Below, piece after piece: positions 45,553 through 54,080 of a DNA stretch of 64,000 nt; within the stretch, counting starts at the first letter, position 1; each line of letters begins with the position of its first letter. Position numbers and translations under genes: made by a program. The notes below the pieces were generated by a model that did no database searches, was not told the origin of the DNA, and saw only the letters and a list, made by a program, of their open reading frames with translations. Source of the stretch: an uncultured Anaeromyxobacter sp. (GTDB lineage Bacteria; Myxococcota; Myxococcia; Myxococcales; Anaeromyxobacteraceae); NCBI GenBank assembly GCA_903904005.1, contig CAIVAR010000061.1:1-64000 (forward strand), written 5' to 3'.

Positions 45553-46094
45553 AGGCGGTCCTCCGGGTTGACCTTGAAGCCGTGGAGGACGACGCGGTGC
45601 CAGCTGCCGCCCTGTGGCCATCGGACGATGACCGCGATGCGCATCCCGTCGACGAGCCCGTTGCCGGCAGAGTCGATGATCGAGCCGTCCGGGTTCACCG
45701 TTGTGACGTTCCAGTACCGCTCGAACCCCCCGACGGTGAGGGCTGCGGTGGAGATCCCCGTCCACCCCGCGCCTCCCGCCGTGAGGTCGGCCTCGGCGTG
45801 ATCGAAAGGAGGGGTGGTCCCGTAGACGTTGAAGAGCTGGGCGTCGTCCCCCACGTCCCGGTTGTTGGCGTCGTTCACCTCGGCCAGGCGGACGTCCGCG
45901 TACTCCCACGCCTGGATCTGGTTCATGAGGTCCTGGGCGATGGCGGTCGCGCGCGTGATCTCCCGGGCCTCCCCCTGCAGGCGCAGTCCGGTGGAATGAA
46001 GGCTCATCATCCCGAGGGCCCCGACGAGCAGGATCACCATGGCCACCATGGACTCGATCAGGGTGGTTCCGCGTTCGCTTCTGCGTGACGGCAT
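45549..46094 (-). CDS. pilV: Minor pilin PilV
   Basis: This 181-residue minor pilin has leader MPSRRSERG and mature N-terminus TTLIESMVAMVILLVGALGM, cleaved after Gly, Glu5 present. A PilV-type segment TRATAIAQDLMNQIQAWEYAD follows, then a globular domain. GGAGG precedes the ATG. It starts 10 bases after fimT and its stop overlaps pilW. It should be processed by the PilD encoded at 50536-51390. Confidence 0.88.
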   Translation of the reverse strand: MPSRRSERGTTLIESMVAMVILLVGALGMMSLHSTGLRLQGEAREITRATAIAQDLMNQIQAWEYADVRLAEVNDANNRDVGDDAQLFNVYGTTPPFDHAEADLTAGGAGWTGISTAALTVGGFERYWNVTTVNPDGSIIDSAGNGLVDGMRIAVIVRWPQGGSWHRVVLHGFKVNPEDRL

Positions 46095-46104
46095 CGTCAG
46101 CCTC

Positions 46105-46791
46105 CTAGCCGCCCCGGTTGTGGAGGGTCACGGAGCCCGTGCCCGAGGTGATGATGAGGGTGCGCTGGCCACCGACCTCGGGCGCCGCCACCGAGAGGCT
46201 GCCGCCGACCACGTCCGCGGCGGGCTGCCCGACTCCGGTGTTGCCGCCGTAAAAGAAGGCGCGGCCGCGCGAGTCGAAGCGGATGGCCCCGCGCCGATCG
46301 CCGTCCGCCTTGCAGAACGAGCAGTCGACGTTGATGGGGATCCCGGCCAGCGGAGCCACCAGTGCTGCGGCGGGGCCCGCGCCGGCGGCCGGGCCGACGA
46401 CGACCGTGCGGGGGAAGTCGTAGTCGGCGACGATCTGGCTGCGGGTGCCGTGCTTCTGGACGGCCGGGTCGTAGCCGGCGAAGTTGACGGTGCCGAGGTC
46501 GGAGAAGAAGTCGGCGTTTCCGTCCTCGTACACGATGACCCGGCCCGTGGCGCCCGACGCGGCGTAGGTGGGGAAGACCATGACGGCCACGTCGTTCCCG
46601 GTGGCCAGCGCGTGCTGCCGGGCCCCGTGGACGAGCGCGACCAGCTCGCTCGAGGCGTCGGCCAGCTGGGCGCGGGGGCGGAGGCGCCAGAGGTTCGACC
46701 AGGCGAGCGCGCCCAGCGTCAGGATGATGGCCATGACGACGGCGAGCTCGATCAGGGTGAAGGCGTGGGCGGATGTGGGGCGCTGTCGCAT
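46105..46791 (-). CDS. fimT: Minor pilin FimT/GspH-like, first gene of the minor-pilin operon
   Basis: This 228-residue minor pilin of the GspH/FimT family has mature N-terminus FTLIELAVVMAIILTLGALA and Glu5. The residue before the cleavage site is Ala (SAHAFTLIEL), not the usual Gly, so processing may be slower. ATG at 46791 is used because GAGGT lies 8 bases upstream and it gives a 13-residue leader; an in-frame ATG at 46821 lies further up. The C-terminal GspH domain runs to a final ITSGTGSVTLHNRGG. Confidence 0.85.
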   Translation of the reverse strand: MRQRPTSAHAFTLIELAVVMAIILTLGALAWSNLWRLRPRAQLADASSELVALVHGARQHALATGNDVAVMVFPTYAASGATGRVIVYEDGNADFFSDLGTVNFAGYDPAVQKHGTRSQIVADYDFPRTVVVGPAAGAGPAAALVAPLAGIPINVDCSFCKADGDRRGAIRFDSRGRAFFYGGNTGVGQPAADVVGGSLSVAAPEVGGQRTLIITSGTGSVTLHNRGG

Positions 46792-46817
46792 GTCGCGTGA
46801 CCTCGATGGAAGTACAT

Positions 46818-46832
46818 GCAAGCGCCGGGCAA
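46818..46832 (-). promoter_or_regulatory. Weak -24/-12-like element before the minor-pilin operon
   Basis: TTGCCC-GGCGC-TTGC matches 8 of 10 sigma-54 consensus positions, but the -24 dinucleotide is TG rather than GG. It lies just before the fimT ribosome site, at a distance that would start the message there. PilR control of the minor pilins is possible but unproven. Confidence 0.25.
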
Positions 46833-46959
46833 TCGAAGGCGGCGCGACGTCGAGGAAGAAGCGAGCGAGTCCAGGTACTTGAAGCGCCCCGTTCGAGGTG
46901 GATTCCGGGGAACGACTGCAAGGAGTGACGGATGTGAAAAGGTTGCAGCCTCGCCCGGG

Positions 46960-47721
46960 TCAGCGCAGGTCGCGCTTCTCGAAGACGAGCGCAGCCAGGG
47001 CCAGGGCGGCGGCGGCATAGAGCAGCGCGTATGTTGCCAGCAGCCATACCTGTGCGGGGGGTGGAGTCCGGTAGATGACGGCCTCGTTGGCGTTCAATGC
47101 GCCTAGGTTGGGCAGCAAGTACCAGAGCAACTGAGGAATCCATGCGGCGGGTCCGCGCCATAGTGCGCGTGCCTCGTTGGTGAGTTGGCCCGCAATCACC
47201 ACTGCGAGGGTGAGGATGGCCGCGAGCGTGGTCGAGGAGACCGCCGAAAAAAGCGCCGCCACCGCCCCGACGACGATGAACTGAACTCCGATAAGGGCGA
47301 TTGCCGTGAGGAAGGCAGCGTCGAAGGGGCGCATCGATCGATCGTCGATGGCGAGGATGACACCCAGGAGCGCGGCCATGGTCACGAGGTTGACGATCAG
47401 TATGGCGACGAGTCCGAGGTAGCGGCCGAACAGGTACTGTGTGCGCGAGACCGGCTTCGCCACCACCGGCAGGAGGACTCGACGCTCGATGTCCCCGGAT
47501 ACGAGACTCGCTCCAACGAAAACCGCGATCAGGATCCCGATGAACTGCATGGCGGTGAGCCCAAGGTCGGAGATCATCCGGTGCCACTCGCCGATGGTGA
47601 GCCCTCCGACGAAGTAGGCCGCGAGGATGAGCAGCGCCCCGAAGAGGAGCAGGCTCACCTGCAGCTTCCGGCGGAGAATCTCAAAAAAGGTGACGAAGGC
47701 TATGGAGAGCACGTTCTTCAT
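46960..47721 (-). CDS. pilI: ABC-2-type membrane permease PilI
   Basis: This 253-residue integral membrane protein has about six hydrophobic segments, for example VSLLLFGALLILAAYFVGG, FIGILIAVFVGASLVSG and a C-terminal LLATYALLYAAAALALAAL. A motif GASLVSGDIERRVLLPVVAKPVSRTQ is typical of ABC-2 permeases. ATG at 47721 has AGGAG upstream and overlaps the pilG stop. In Myxococcus, pilGHI next to pilA encode an ABC-transporter-like system required for pilus assembly. The ATPase partner PilH is encoded on the other side of pilA, on the opposite strand. Confidence 0.82.
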   Translation of the reverse strand: MKNVLSIAFVTFFEILRRKLQVSLLLFGALLILAAYFVGGLTIGEWHRMISDLGLTAMQFIGILIAVFVGASLVSGDIERRVLLPVVAKPVSRTQYLFGRYLGLVAILIVNLVTMAALLGVILAIDDRSMRPFDAAFLTAIALIGVQFIVVGAVAALFSAVSSTTLAAILTLAVVIAGQLTNEARALWRGPAAWIPQLLWYLLPNLGALNANEAVIYRTPPPAQVWLLATYALLYAAAALALAALVFEKRDLR

Positions 47722-48623
47722 GGGCGCTGCTCCTGCCGCTGCGCTTTCTTCATCCAAGCTTCCGGGTTCATGTCGCGCGCACGCTCGGCTCGCCCGACCC
47801 GGTAGGGGTTCGCGGAGGAGCGGATACGCCCGTCCTCGCCGATGTAGAACTCCCCACCGGTTGGGTCATCGGGAATCGACGCGACGAGCCCTTCCGTCAC
47901 GAGTTGCCAGGGAGCGAGGGGGCCCGCGAAGTAGTGGCCGCGCCAGGTGTCGACCGCCTCGTCCAGCCGTCGAACGGCCTGCTCTAGTCGGGCCTGGCGG
48001 AGCTGTGATTCGACCGCTTTGCGCGACTCTGGATCCTCGGTGTCGGCCAGGGTCTGCTCGAGAAACGCCACTGCCGCGTCGGCCCGACGGCCCTTTACGT
48101 AGTAGGCGAGGACGTTCTGCCGAACGTGGGTGGGTGCGCCGGGCGCGCGGGCGGAGATCTCGGCGAAGCGACCCGCCGCGACCCAGTCATCGTCATAGTA
48201 GAAGGCGTTGAATGCGCGGAGATAGGGGAGGATATACCGTTCCGGGAGGTTCCGAGTCCCCTTCTCCAGGATCGCGCTCGACTCCTCCGTGAAGCCCTTA
48301 CTTCCCAGGACGATGCCGGCCACCTGGTAGGCGTATCCATGTTTCGGGTCCAGGTCGGTGACTGCATCGACCAGCGGATGGAGCTTGTCCCACCCGCGCT
48401 CGTCGGCCCGCTCCTCCCCGATGTACTGGACGGCGCGCAGCCAGAGGAAGTTCGCCGCGAGTGTGGGGTGGCCGAGACTGAGCCAGCGAAGGGTTCGGGA
48501 GGAGGGGACGAAGCCAACGTCGTAAGGCTTCGCTGGGCCGGACTCAAGGCAGGATGCTGCCAGGATCGACCCGGTAGCAAAGGTGACGAAGGCCGTAATC
48601 TGAAGGCTTCTGATCGAGCGCAT
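47718..48623 (-). CDS. pilG: PilG-like TPR-type accessory protein of the pilus ABC system
   Basis: This 301-residue protein has an N-terminal hydrophobic segment (ITAFVTFATGSILAASC) that could be a signal anchor or a lipobox ending at Cys25. Several TPR-like helical pairs follow (YAYQVAGIVLGSKGFTEESSAILEKG and AAGRFAEISARAPGAPTHVR). The C-terminus is acidic and mixed. Position right after pilA and coupling to the permease by ATGA support assignment as the M. xanthus PilG counterpart. A terminator-like hairpin lies 14 bases before the start, so expression relative to pilA is probably low. Confidence 0.72.
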   Translation of the reverse strand: MRSIRSLQITAFVTFATGSILAASCLESGPAKPYDVGFVPSSRTLRWLSLGHPTLAANFLWLRAVQYIGEERADERGWDKLHPLVDAVTDLDPKHGYAYQVAGIVLGSKGFTEESSAILEKGTRNLPERYILPYLRAFNAFYYDDDWVAAGRFAEISARAPGAPTHVRQNVLAYYVKGRRADAAVAFLEQTLADTEDPESRKAVESQLRQARLEQAVRRLDEAVDTWRGHYFAGPLAPWQLVTEGLVASIPDDPTGGEFYIGEDGRIRSSANPYRVGRAERARDMNPEAWMKKAQRQEQRP

Positions 48624-48636
48624 CGCAACAGACGAA

Positions 48637-48666
48637 GAGGCCGCCCGGAAATGCCCGGGCGACCTC
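48637..48666 (-). terminator. Hairpin between pilA and pilG, likely partial terminator
   Basis: A 12-bp stem (48637-48648 with 48655-48666, one G-U pair on the leftward RNA) encloses a 6-base loop. It lies 28 bases after the pilA stop and 14 before the pilG start, and the tail is only modestly T-rich. It would let abundant pilA message end or be stabilised here, with read-through supplying less pilG-pilI. Confidence 0.68.
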
Positions 48667-48693
48667 CATTGTACGCCAGGGTTTGCCTGAACC

Positions 48694-49302
48694 CTAGAAA
48701 ACGGAGTCCTTCAGGCGGAGGGGTTGGCCGTAGGCGATCGCCCCGGTTGCGACGTACTGGGTGCAGTTTGTGTTTGCGACGGTGGACGGTGCGGTGACTG
48801 CGCTCACGGCACCTGCAGCCGTGATCAGGGGCTTGTAGAGCGCCACGCAGCCCAGATCCTTGTCGCCATCGATGTCCGACTGGGCAGAGAGCGTGAGGAC
48901 GGTCCCGGTGGCCCCAGCCGCGTTTTCCGTGATCGCGGTGTAGCAGCCATAGGTATTGCCCTCAACGATCCAGTCGATCTTGCCGGCGTCAAGCCGGTCG
49001 GCGTCAATCCACGCGAGCTTCGAGGCGTTCACGCCGGCGCAGTCGCCGCCCGCTGCGGCCGGAAGCGGGACGAGGAATCCATAGTACTCGCCGCTCTTCG
49101 TGCCTACGACAATTCGCTCCGACTGCTTCAGCGCCTCTTCCGACTTGAAGATGGCATTCACGTTGGAGGGCAGCTCACCGAACTTGGCGCGCAGCTGGTA
49201 CTTGAGGAAGTTGGGGATGGCGATGGCTGCCAGGATGCCGATGATCGCGACGACGATCATGAGCTCGATCAGGGTGAAGCCCTTCATCATCTTCTTCTTC
49301 AT
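48694..49302 (-). CDS. pilA: Major type IV pilin PilA
   Basis: This is a 202-residue prepilin with short leader MKKKMMKG and mature N-terminus FTLIELMIVVAIIGILAAIA, including Glu5. Four cysteines in the globular part could form two disulfides (in GDCAGV, YGCYTA, LGCVAL and TNCTQY). It is larger than the short Geobacter-type conductive pilins and resembles myxobacterial PilA. ATG at 49302 has GGAGGAGAGACC directly upstream; an upstream in-frame extension of over 100 residues is excluded. It is transcribed from the sigma-54 element about 100 bases upstream. Confidence 0.95.
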   Translation of the reverse strand: MKKKMMKGFTLIELMIVVAIIGILAAIAIPNFLKYQLRAKFGELPSNVNAIFKSEEALKQSERIVVGTKSGEYYGFLVPLPAAAGGDCAGVNASKLAWIDADRLDAGKIDWIVEGNTYGCYTAITENAAGATGTVLTLSAQSDIDGDKDLGCVALYKPLITAAGAVSAVTAPSTVANTNCTQYVATGAIAYGQPLRLKDSVF

Positions 49303-49402
49303 GGTCTCTCCTCCACGTTGGGTCGGAGGAAGCCAGGAGGGCCCCGCCGACGGAAACCGGACGCCATCGAGCGTCCGAAAGACTTCTTGGGGGGATGACC
49401 TA

Positions 49403-49417
49403 GCATCGCCAGTGCCA
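49403..49417 (-). promoter_or_regulatory. Sigma-54 (-24/-12) promoter of pilA
   Basis: TGGCAC-TGGCG-ATGC on the leftward strand has a perfect -24 half and correct GG-N10-GC spacing; one base of the -12 half departs from TTGC. The predicted start lies near 49391, giving a 5' UTR of about 90 bases. pilA is sigma-54 and PilR dependent in M. xanthus and Pseudomonas. Confidence 0.82.
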
Positions 49418-49500
49418 AGCCCCGGGTCAGCGCAACCCCGCGAAGTCCCAGATGTGGGCTGCCGACCCCTGACGCTGAGCGGCATCGGTCCTTCCTTCCT

Positions 49501-49519
49501 GGTGACGTTTTCCGTCACC
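49501..49519. promoter_or_regulatory. Palindrome upstream of pilA, candidate PilR enhancer site
   Basis: GGTGACG-TTTTC-CGTCACC is a perfect 7-bp inverted repeat. Its centre is about 120 bases upstream of the predicted pilA start, the usual distance for an NtrC-type activator. It also lies before pilH and could affect both genes. Confidence 0.45.
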
Positions 49520-49539
49520 CCGGACAGGTCGCCCAGGTT

Positions 49540-49568
49540 TTGACACCCGGCGGGATGCGAAAGATCAT
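49540..49568 (+). promoter_or_regulatory. Possible promoter of pilH-pilD
   Basis: A perfect TTGACA (49540-49545), a 17-base spacer and GATCAT (49563-49568) end 8 bases before the pilH ATG. The message would begin at or next to the start codon; no ribosome site is visible. Confidence 0.45.
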
Positions 49569-49576
49569 CCGGCCCA

Positions 49577-50539
49577 ATGGGTAAGACCATCCTACGGACC
49601 GAGAAGCTCTCCAAGACCTTCGAGGTCGGCGTCAGGCGCAAGCGCGTTCAGGCGGTGAAGGACCTCGACCTGGCGGTGGAGGAGGGGGAGATCTTCGGCT
49701 TCGTGGGGCCGAACGGCGCCGGCAAGACAACGACCATCAAGATGCTCATGGGGCTCATCTTCCCGACGTCGGGCAAGGCCTTCATCTACGACGCTCCCAT
49801 CCCGTCCACCGAGGCCAAGCGGCGCATCGGCTTCCTTCCCGAGAATCCTTCGTACTACGAGTTCCTGACCGGCAAGGAGGCGCTGCGCTTCTTCGGGCAG
49901 CTCTCCGGCGTCGGCGCGTCCGAGCTCGACAAGCGGGTCGACGAACTCCTCGAACTGGTTGGCATCGCCGACGCCGCAGACCGGCAGATCCGAAAGTACT
50001 CGAAGGGCATGCAGCAGCGGCTGGGGATCGCGCAGGCGCTGGTCGGAGATCCGTCCTTCGTGGTGCTCGATGAGCCCATGAGCGGGCTCGACCCCATTGG
50101 CCGCAAAGATGTCCGCGACCTGATCCTGGAGCTGAAGAGCCTGGGGAAGACAGTCCTCTTCTCCACCCACATCCTCCCCGACGTGGAGGCGCTGGCCGAC
50201 CGGGTGGGGGTGATCCTGGGCGGCCAGATGCACGACGTCGGACGCATCTCCGAGCTGCTCTCGCCGCGCATCCGCAGCGTCGAGGTCGTGATCGACGTCC
50301 CCGACGCGGCCCGGGAAGCCGTGGCGGCGGGAAGGCTCGTCTCGCGGGACGAGTCGCGGCTCGGCCTCTCCTTCGGCGACCTCGAGACCGCCAATCGCGC
50401 CGTGGCCGCCACGCTGTCCGCCGGCGGGGCGCTCGTCTCGATGGTGCCGCACCGCGAGACCCTCGAAGACTTCTTCGTCCGGCGCCTGGAGGAGGACAAG
50501 GCGGCTGGCCGCGCGGGGCGTGCGCCGGAGATCCGGTGA
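49577..50539 (+). CDS. pilH: ABC transporter ATPase PilH
   Basis: This 320-residue ATPase has Walker A GPNGAGKTTTIKML near residue 50, signature YSKGMQQRLGIAQAL near 140, Walker B VVLDEPMSGLDP and the switch His in LFSTHIL. The C-terminal 100 residues follow the regulatory tail of ABC-2 ATPases. It is the expected partner of the PilI permease, although the two are on opposite strands with pilA and pilG between. Its stop overlaps pilD as GTGA. A general ABC-2 exporter ATPase cannot be excluded by sequence alone; context favours PilH. Confidence 0.85.
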   Translation: MGKTILRTEKLSKTFEVGVRRKRVQAVKDLDLAVEEGEIFGFVGPNGAGKTTTIKMLMGLIFPTSGKAFIYDAPIPSTEAKRRIGFLPENPSYYEFLTGKEALRFFGQLSGVGASELDKRVDELLELVGIADAADRQIRKYSKGMQQRLGIAQALVGDPSFVVLDEPMSGLDPIGRKDVRDLILELKSLGKTVLFSTHILPDVEALADRVGVILGGQMHDVGRISELLSPRIRSVEVVIDVPDAAREAVAAGRLVSRDESRLGLSFGDLETANRAVAATLSAGGALVSMVPHRETLEDFFVRRLEEDKAAGRAGRAPEIR

Positions 50540-51390
50540 TCGACCTTCCAGCCTCGCTCCACTGGGCGGCGATGGCGTGGGCCTTCGTCGTGGGGGCCGT
50601 GGTCGGCAGCTTCCTCAACGTGGTCGTGGCCCGGGTGCCCGCCGGGGAGTCCATCGTCCACCCCCGCTCGCGCTGCCCCGCCTGCCGGACCCCCATCGCC
50701 TGGTACGACAACCTGCCCGTCCTCTCCTGGGTCCTCCTGGCCGGTCGGTGTCGATCCTGCCGAGCCCGCATCTCCATCCGCTACCCTCTCGTGGAGCTCC
50801 TGGGCGGCGCCGCGGCGCTGATAGCGGTCTCCCGGCACGGGCTCTCGCTCGCAGCGCTGGCCGAGTTCGGATTTGCCGCCACGCTGCTGGCCCTCTCGTT
50901 CATCGACCTCGACACCTGGCTGCTCCCCCACGTCATCACCTTGCCGCTGCTTGCATCGGGGATCGGGCTCTCCGCCCTGGGGCTCACGGCGGCGCCGTCG
51001 TTCCTTTCGTCGCTCTCCGGGGCTGCGGCGGGGTGGCTCTCCTTCGCCGCGGTCTCCTTCATCGGCGAGAAGGTCCTGAAGAAGGAGGCGCTCGGGTTCG
51101 GCGACGTCTGGCTGCTCGGGGGAATCGGAGCCTGGCTCGGTCCGGCCGGTCTCCTTCCGGTGGTGCTGCTCGCCTCCGTGCAGGGGACGGTCGTCGGCCT
51201 TTCCCTCATCGTGACGGGGCGAGGCCAGCCGGGCCCGCAGGAAGGTCCCGCCCCCGACCCGGACGCGGACTGGATCCCCCCGCGGAATGCCGTCCCCTTC
51301 GGCCCCTTCCTCGCGGCCGGTGCGCTCGAATGGCTCTGGCTGCAGGGCTGGCTCGCCAATCTGGTGCCGGCGCTCTCGATCTTCCGGTGA
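50536..51390 (+). CDS. pilD: Type IV prepilin peptidase / N-methyltransferase PilD
   Basis: This 284-residue membrane aspartyl protease cleaves prepilins and methylates the new N-terminus. The N-terminal domain has VVGSFLNVVVARVP and the zinc-binding pairs CPACRTPI and CRSCRARI near residues 50-80. The catalytic Asps are in FIDLDTWLLP near 120 and GFGDVWLLGG near 185. Multiple membrane helices are evident. GTG at 50536 overlaps pilH. Its substrates are PilA, FimT and PilV/W/X of this region. Confidence 0.95.
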   Translation: MIDLPASLHWAAMAWAFVVGAVVGSFLNVVVARVPAGESIVHPRSRCPACRTPIAWYDNLPVLSWVLLAGRCRSCRARISIRYPLVELLGGAAALIAVSRHGLSLAALAEFGFAATLLALSFIDLDTWLLPHVITLPLLASGIGLSALGLTAAPSFLSSLSGAAAGWLSFAAVSFIGEKVLKKEALGFGDVWLLGGIGAWLGPAGLLPVVLLASVQGTVVGLSLIVTGRGQPGPQEGPAPDPDADWIPPRNAVPFGPFLAAGALEWLWLQGWLANLVPALSIFR

Positions 51391-51393
51391 TCC

Positions 51394-52494
51394 ATGGCGA
51401 CCCGCGGCACGCGCACCCTTCTCGTGGTCTCGGTCGCCTCGGCGGTCGCCGCCGGGGCGGTCCTCTTCGCAGCAGCGGCGATGGCGCTCGCCGTGTCCGG
51501 GCACGCCTCGCCGCCGGAACTGGCTGCCGTGGGGGCGCTCCTCGCAGCCTTCGTCGTCTGGGGCGCTTCGTCGATGCTGGTGCGCCGTGTGGCCCGGCCG
51601 GTGGAACGGATCCTGAGCGCCGCGCGGGAGCTCGAGGAGTCCGCGCCCCGTGATCTGCCGGTGGTGGGAGACAGCGGCATCGGGCTCGACCAGGCCGCGC
51701 TCGCCTTCGAGCGGACCGCCGCGGCGCTCTCCGAGGAGCGGGCCCGCCTGGCCGCCAAGGTGACCGAACTCACCGCCGCGAACGCCGCGCTGGCCGAGGC
51801 CCGGGCCTCGCTGGTCCGGTCCGAGAAGCTGGCCACCGTGGGCCGGCTCGCCGCGGGCGTGGCCCACGAGGTCGGCAATCCCCTGGGAGCGGTGTCGGGC
51901 TACGCCGAGCTGGCGCGCGCGCGCCTCCCGGCGGGTGGGGATCCCCACGTCGCCGACGCGCTCGACCGGATCGCAGCGGCAGCCGTTCGCATCGACCGGA
52001 TCGTCCGCGACCTGCTCGACTTCGCCCGTCCCGCCGCTCTCGAGGTCCGGCCGGTCGCGCTGGCGAGTGCCGTCGATGCGGCGCTGCGGCTCGCCGCCAT
52101 CCAGGCTCGCTTCAAGGGGGTCGAGGCGGAGGTCGACCTGCCCGCCGACCTCCCGCCCGTCCTCGGCGACGAGCGGCAGCTTTCGCAGGTGGTCCTGAAC
52201 CTGCTGCTCAATGCCGGAGACGCCATGCGCGGCGAGGGGAGGGTGGCGGTCGCGGCCAGGCGCAATGGGGACCACGTGACCCTGACCCTGTCCGACACCG
52301 GTCCGGGGATTCCGGCGGAGGATCTCCCCCGCATCTTCGACCCGTTCTTCACGACCAAGGATCCGGGGGAGGGCAGCGGGCTCGGGCTCGCCATCTGCCA
52401 CACGATCGTCGAGTCGATGGGAGGGACGATCGACGCGTCGAGCCCGCCGGAGGGGGGCGCCGCCTTCGTCGTTCGACTCCGGGTGGCATGCTAG
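51394..52494 (+). CDS. Membrane sensor histidine kinase (PilS2-like)
   Basis: This 366-residue kinase has two membrane helices (about 8-33 and 43-63), a HAMP-type linker RRVARPVERILSAARELEE and a coiled segment. The H-box is GVAHEVGNPLGAVSGYAEL near residue 155; NLLLNAGDAMRG, DTGPGIPAED and GSGLGLAICH complete the ATPase. The sensor loop between the helices is very short. It starts 3 bases after pilD and is followed 9 bases later by a sigma-54 regulator. Position between pilD and pilM matches the PilS2/PilR2 pair of M. xanthus. Confidence 0.85.
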   Translation: MATRGTRTLLVVSVASAVAAGAVLFAAAAMALAVSGHASPPELAAVGALLAAFVVWGASSMLVRRVARPVERILSAARELEESAPRDLPVVGDSGIGLDQAALAFERTAAALSEERARLAAKVTELTAANAALAEARASLVRSEKLATVGRLAAGVAHEVGNPLGAVSGYAELARARLPAGGDPHVADALDRIAAAAVRIDRIVRDLLDFARPAALEVRPVALASAVDAALRLAAIQARFKGVEAEVDLPADLPPVLGDERQLSQVVLNLLLNAGDAMRGEGRVAVAARRNGDHVTLTLSDTGPGIPAEDLPRIFDPFFTTKDPGEGSGLGLAICHTIVESMGGTIDASSPPEGGAAFVVRLRVAC

Positions 52495-52503
52495 GCTTTC
52501 GCC

Positions 52504-53877
52504 GTGGCCTTCCAGAACGTCCTCGTGGTCGACGACGAAGAGTCGATGCGCCACCTGCTCACGGTGATCCTCACCGATCGTGGCTACGAGGTGCGGGCGG
52601 TCGGCAACGGCGAGGACGCGCTGCGCGAGCTCTCGGCCCGGGAGTACGACCTGGTGCTCTCCGACGTGCGCATGCCCCGGATGGACGGCCTGGCGCTGGT
52701 TCGCAAGGCCCTCGAGCTCCACCCGGCCATCACCTTCATCGTGATGAGCGCGTACGGCACCCACGACACCGCGATCGAGGCCATGAAGGCCGGGGCCTAC
52801 GACTACGTCTCCAAGCCCTTCAAGCCCGACGAGGTCCTCCTCGTCCTCCGCAAGGCCGAGGAGCGGCTCCGCCTCTCCCGGGAGAACCGGCGGTTGCGCT
52901 CGGAGCTCTCGGCGGGCTTCCGGCTCGACAACTTCGTGGGCGCGTCGCCGCCGGTGGAGGAGATCCTCCGTCAACTCCGCAAGGTGGCGCCGACGCGGGC
53001 CACGGTGCTCGTCACCGGTGAGTCGGGCACCGGCAAGGAACTCGTGGCCCGCGCCATCCACGACCTGTCGCCCCGCTCGGCGATGCCCTTCGTGGCGGTC
53101 AACTGCGGGGCCATCCCCGCCGAGCTCATCGAGTCGGAGCTCTTCGGCCATGTGCGCGGGGCCTTCACCGACGCCTCCCGCGACAAGAAGGGGCTGGCGG
53201 CCGAGGCCGACGGCGGGACGCTCTTCCTCGACGAGATCGGCGAGCTCCCCCTTCCACTTCAAGTGAAGCTCCTGCGCTTCCTGGAGGACGGCCAGGTCCG
53301 GCGCGTCGGCGACACGCGGTCGGAGCGGGTGGACGTCCGGCTGGTGGCGGCGACGGCGCGAGACCTCCCCCGCGCCACGAAGGAGGGGCTCTTCCGCGAG
53401 GACCTCTTCTACCGGCTCAACGTGGTGAACCTCCGACTGCCGTCGCTGCGGGAGCGCCCCGGCGACGTCCCGGCCCTCGTCGACCACTTCCTGGCCAAGC
53501 ACCGGCGTCTCCGCCCCGATGCACCCCTCCGGGGGGTCTCACCGGAGGCGATCGAGCTGCTCCGGGCCTACCGCTGGCCCGGCAACGTGAGGGAGCTGGA
53601 GCACGCCATCGAGCGGGCGGTCGTCCTCGCCGACGGACCCACCATCGAGGAGTCCGACCTGCCCGACGACGTCCGCGCGGGCCCCGAGAGGACGACCGCT
53701 ACCCCCCGGACGGGGACCGACCTGTCGGTGAAGCGCGCCTTCCGTGCGCTGGAGGAGCAGTTCATCCGGGAGGCGCTCGACCGGACGGGGGGGAACCGGA
53801 CCCGGGCCGCCGAGCTTCTCGACCTCTCGTACCGGGCACTCCTCTACAAGATCAAGGAGTACGGTATCGACCGATGA
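52504..53877 (+). CDS. NtrC-family response regulator (PilR2-like) with a variant GAFTDA loop
   Basis: In this 457-residue regulator the receiver has acceptor Asp in [13 protein letters not shown], and AAA+ Walker A is [14 protein letters not shown] near 173. The sigma-54 contact loop near 219 reads GAFTDA, where GAFTGA is usual. Walker B is [15 protein letters not shown]; the C-terminal Fis-like helix is [23 protein letters not shown] at 52504 is 9 bases after the kinase stop. The altered loop may weaken or retune sigma-54 contact. It probably controls pilus or surface genes, by position. Confidence 0.87.
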   Translation: MAFQNVLVVDDEESMRHLLTVILTDRGYEVRAVGNGEDALRELSAREYDLVLSDVRMPRMDGLALVRKALELHPAITFIVMSAYGTHDTAIEAMKAGAYDYVSKPFKPDEVLLVLRKAEERLRLSRENRRLRSELSAGFRLDNFVGASPPVEEILRQLRKVAPTRATVLVTGESGTGKELVARAIHDLSPRSAMPFVAVNCGAIPAELIESELFGHVRGAFTDASRDKKGLAAEADGGTLFLDEIGELPLPLQVKLLRFLEDGQVRRVGDTRSERVDVRLVAATARDLPRATKEGLFREDLFYRLNVVNLRLPSLRERPGDVPALVDHFLAKHRRLRPDAPLRGVSPEAIELLRAYRWPGNVRELEHAIERAVVLADGPTIEESDLPDDVRAGPERTTATPRTGTDLSVKRAFRALEEQFIREALDRTGGNRTRAAELLDLSYRALLYKIKEYGIDR

Positions 53878-54080
53878 CGCCTGATCCCACGGCCGTGTGA
53901 CATGCATGTGGGCACCGAAACGACACTGGATCCCGGCGGGTTTCTTGATTCGGACGGGAGGTCCAGCGTACCGTGACCCAACGATGCCCGTCCGCGGCAC
54001 ACCAGTCTCGTTGCGCCGTTCCCTGACCCAGGCGGAACCGGCTCGCAACGCCAGCCGGAAGAGGTTCTAGGGGGAATCTG

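Noticed and set aside
49855-53502. A leftward open frame of over 1200 codons opposite pilH-pilD and the second two-component pair
   Set aside because: It is a complement-strand shadow with low-complexity composition. The genes on the + strand are unmistakable.
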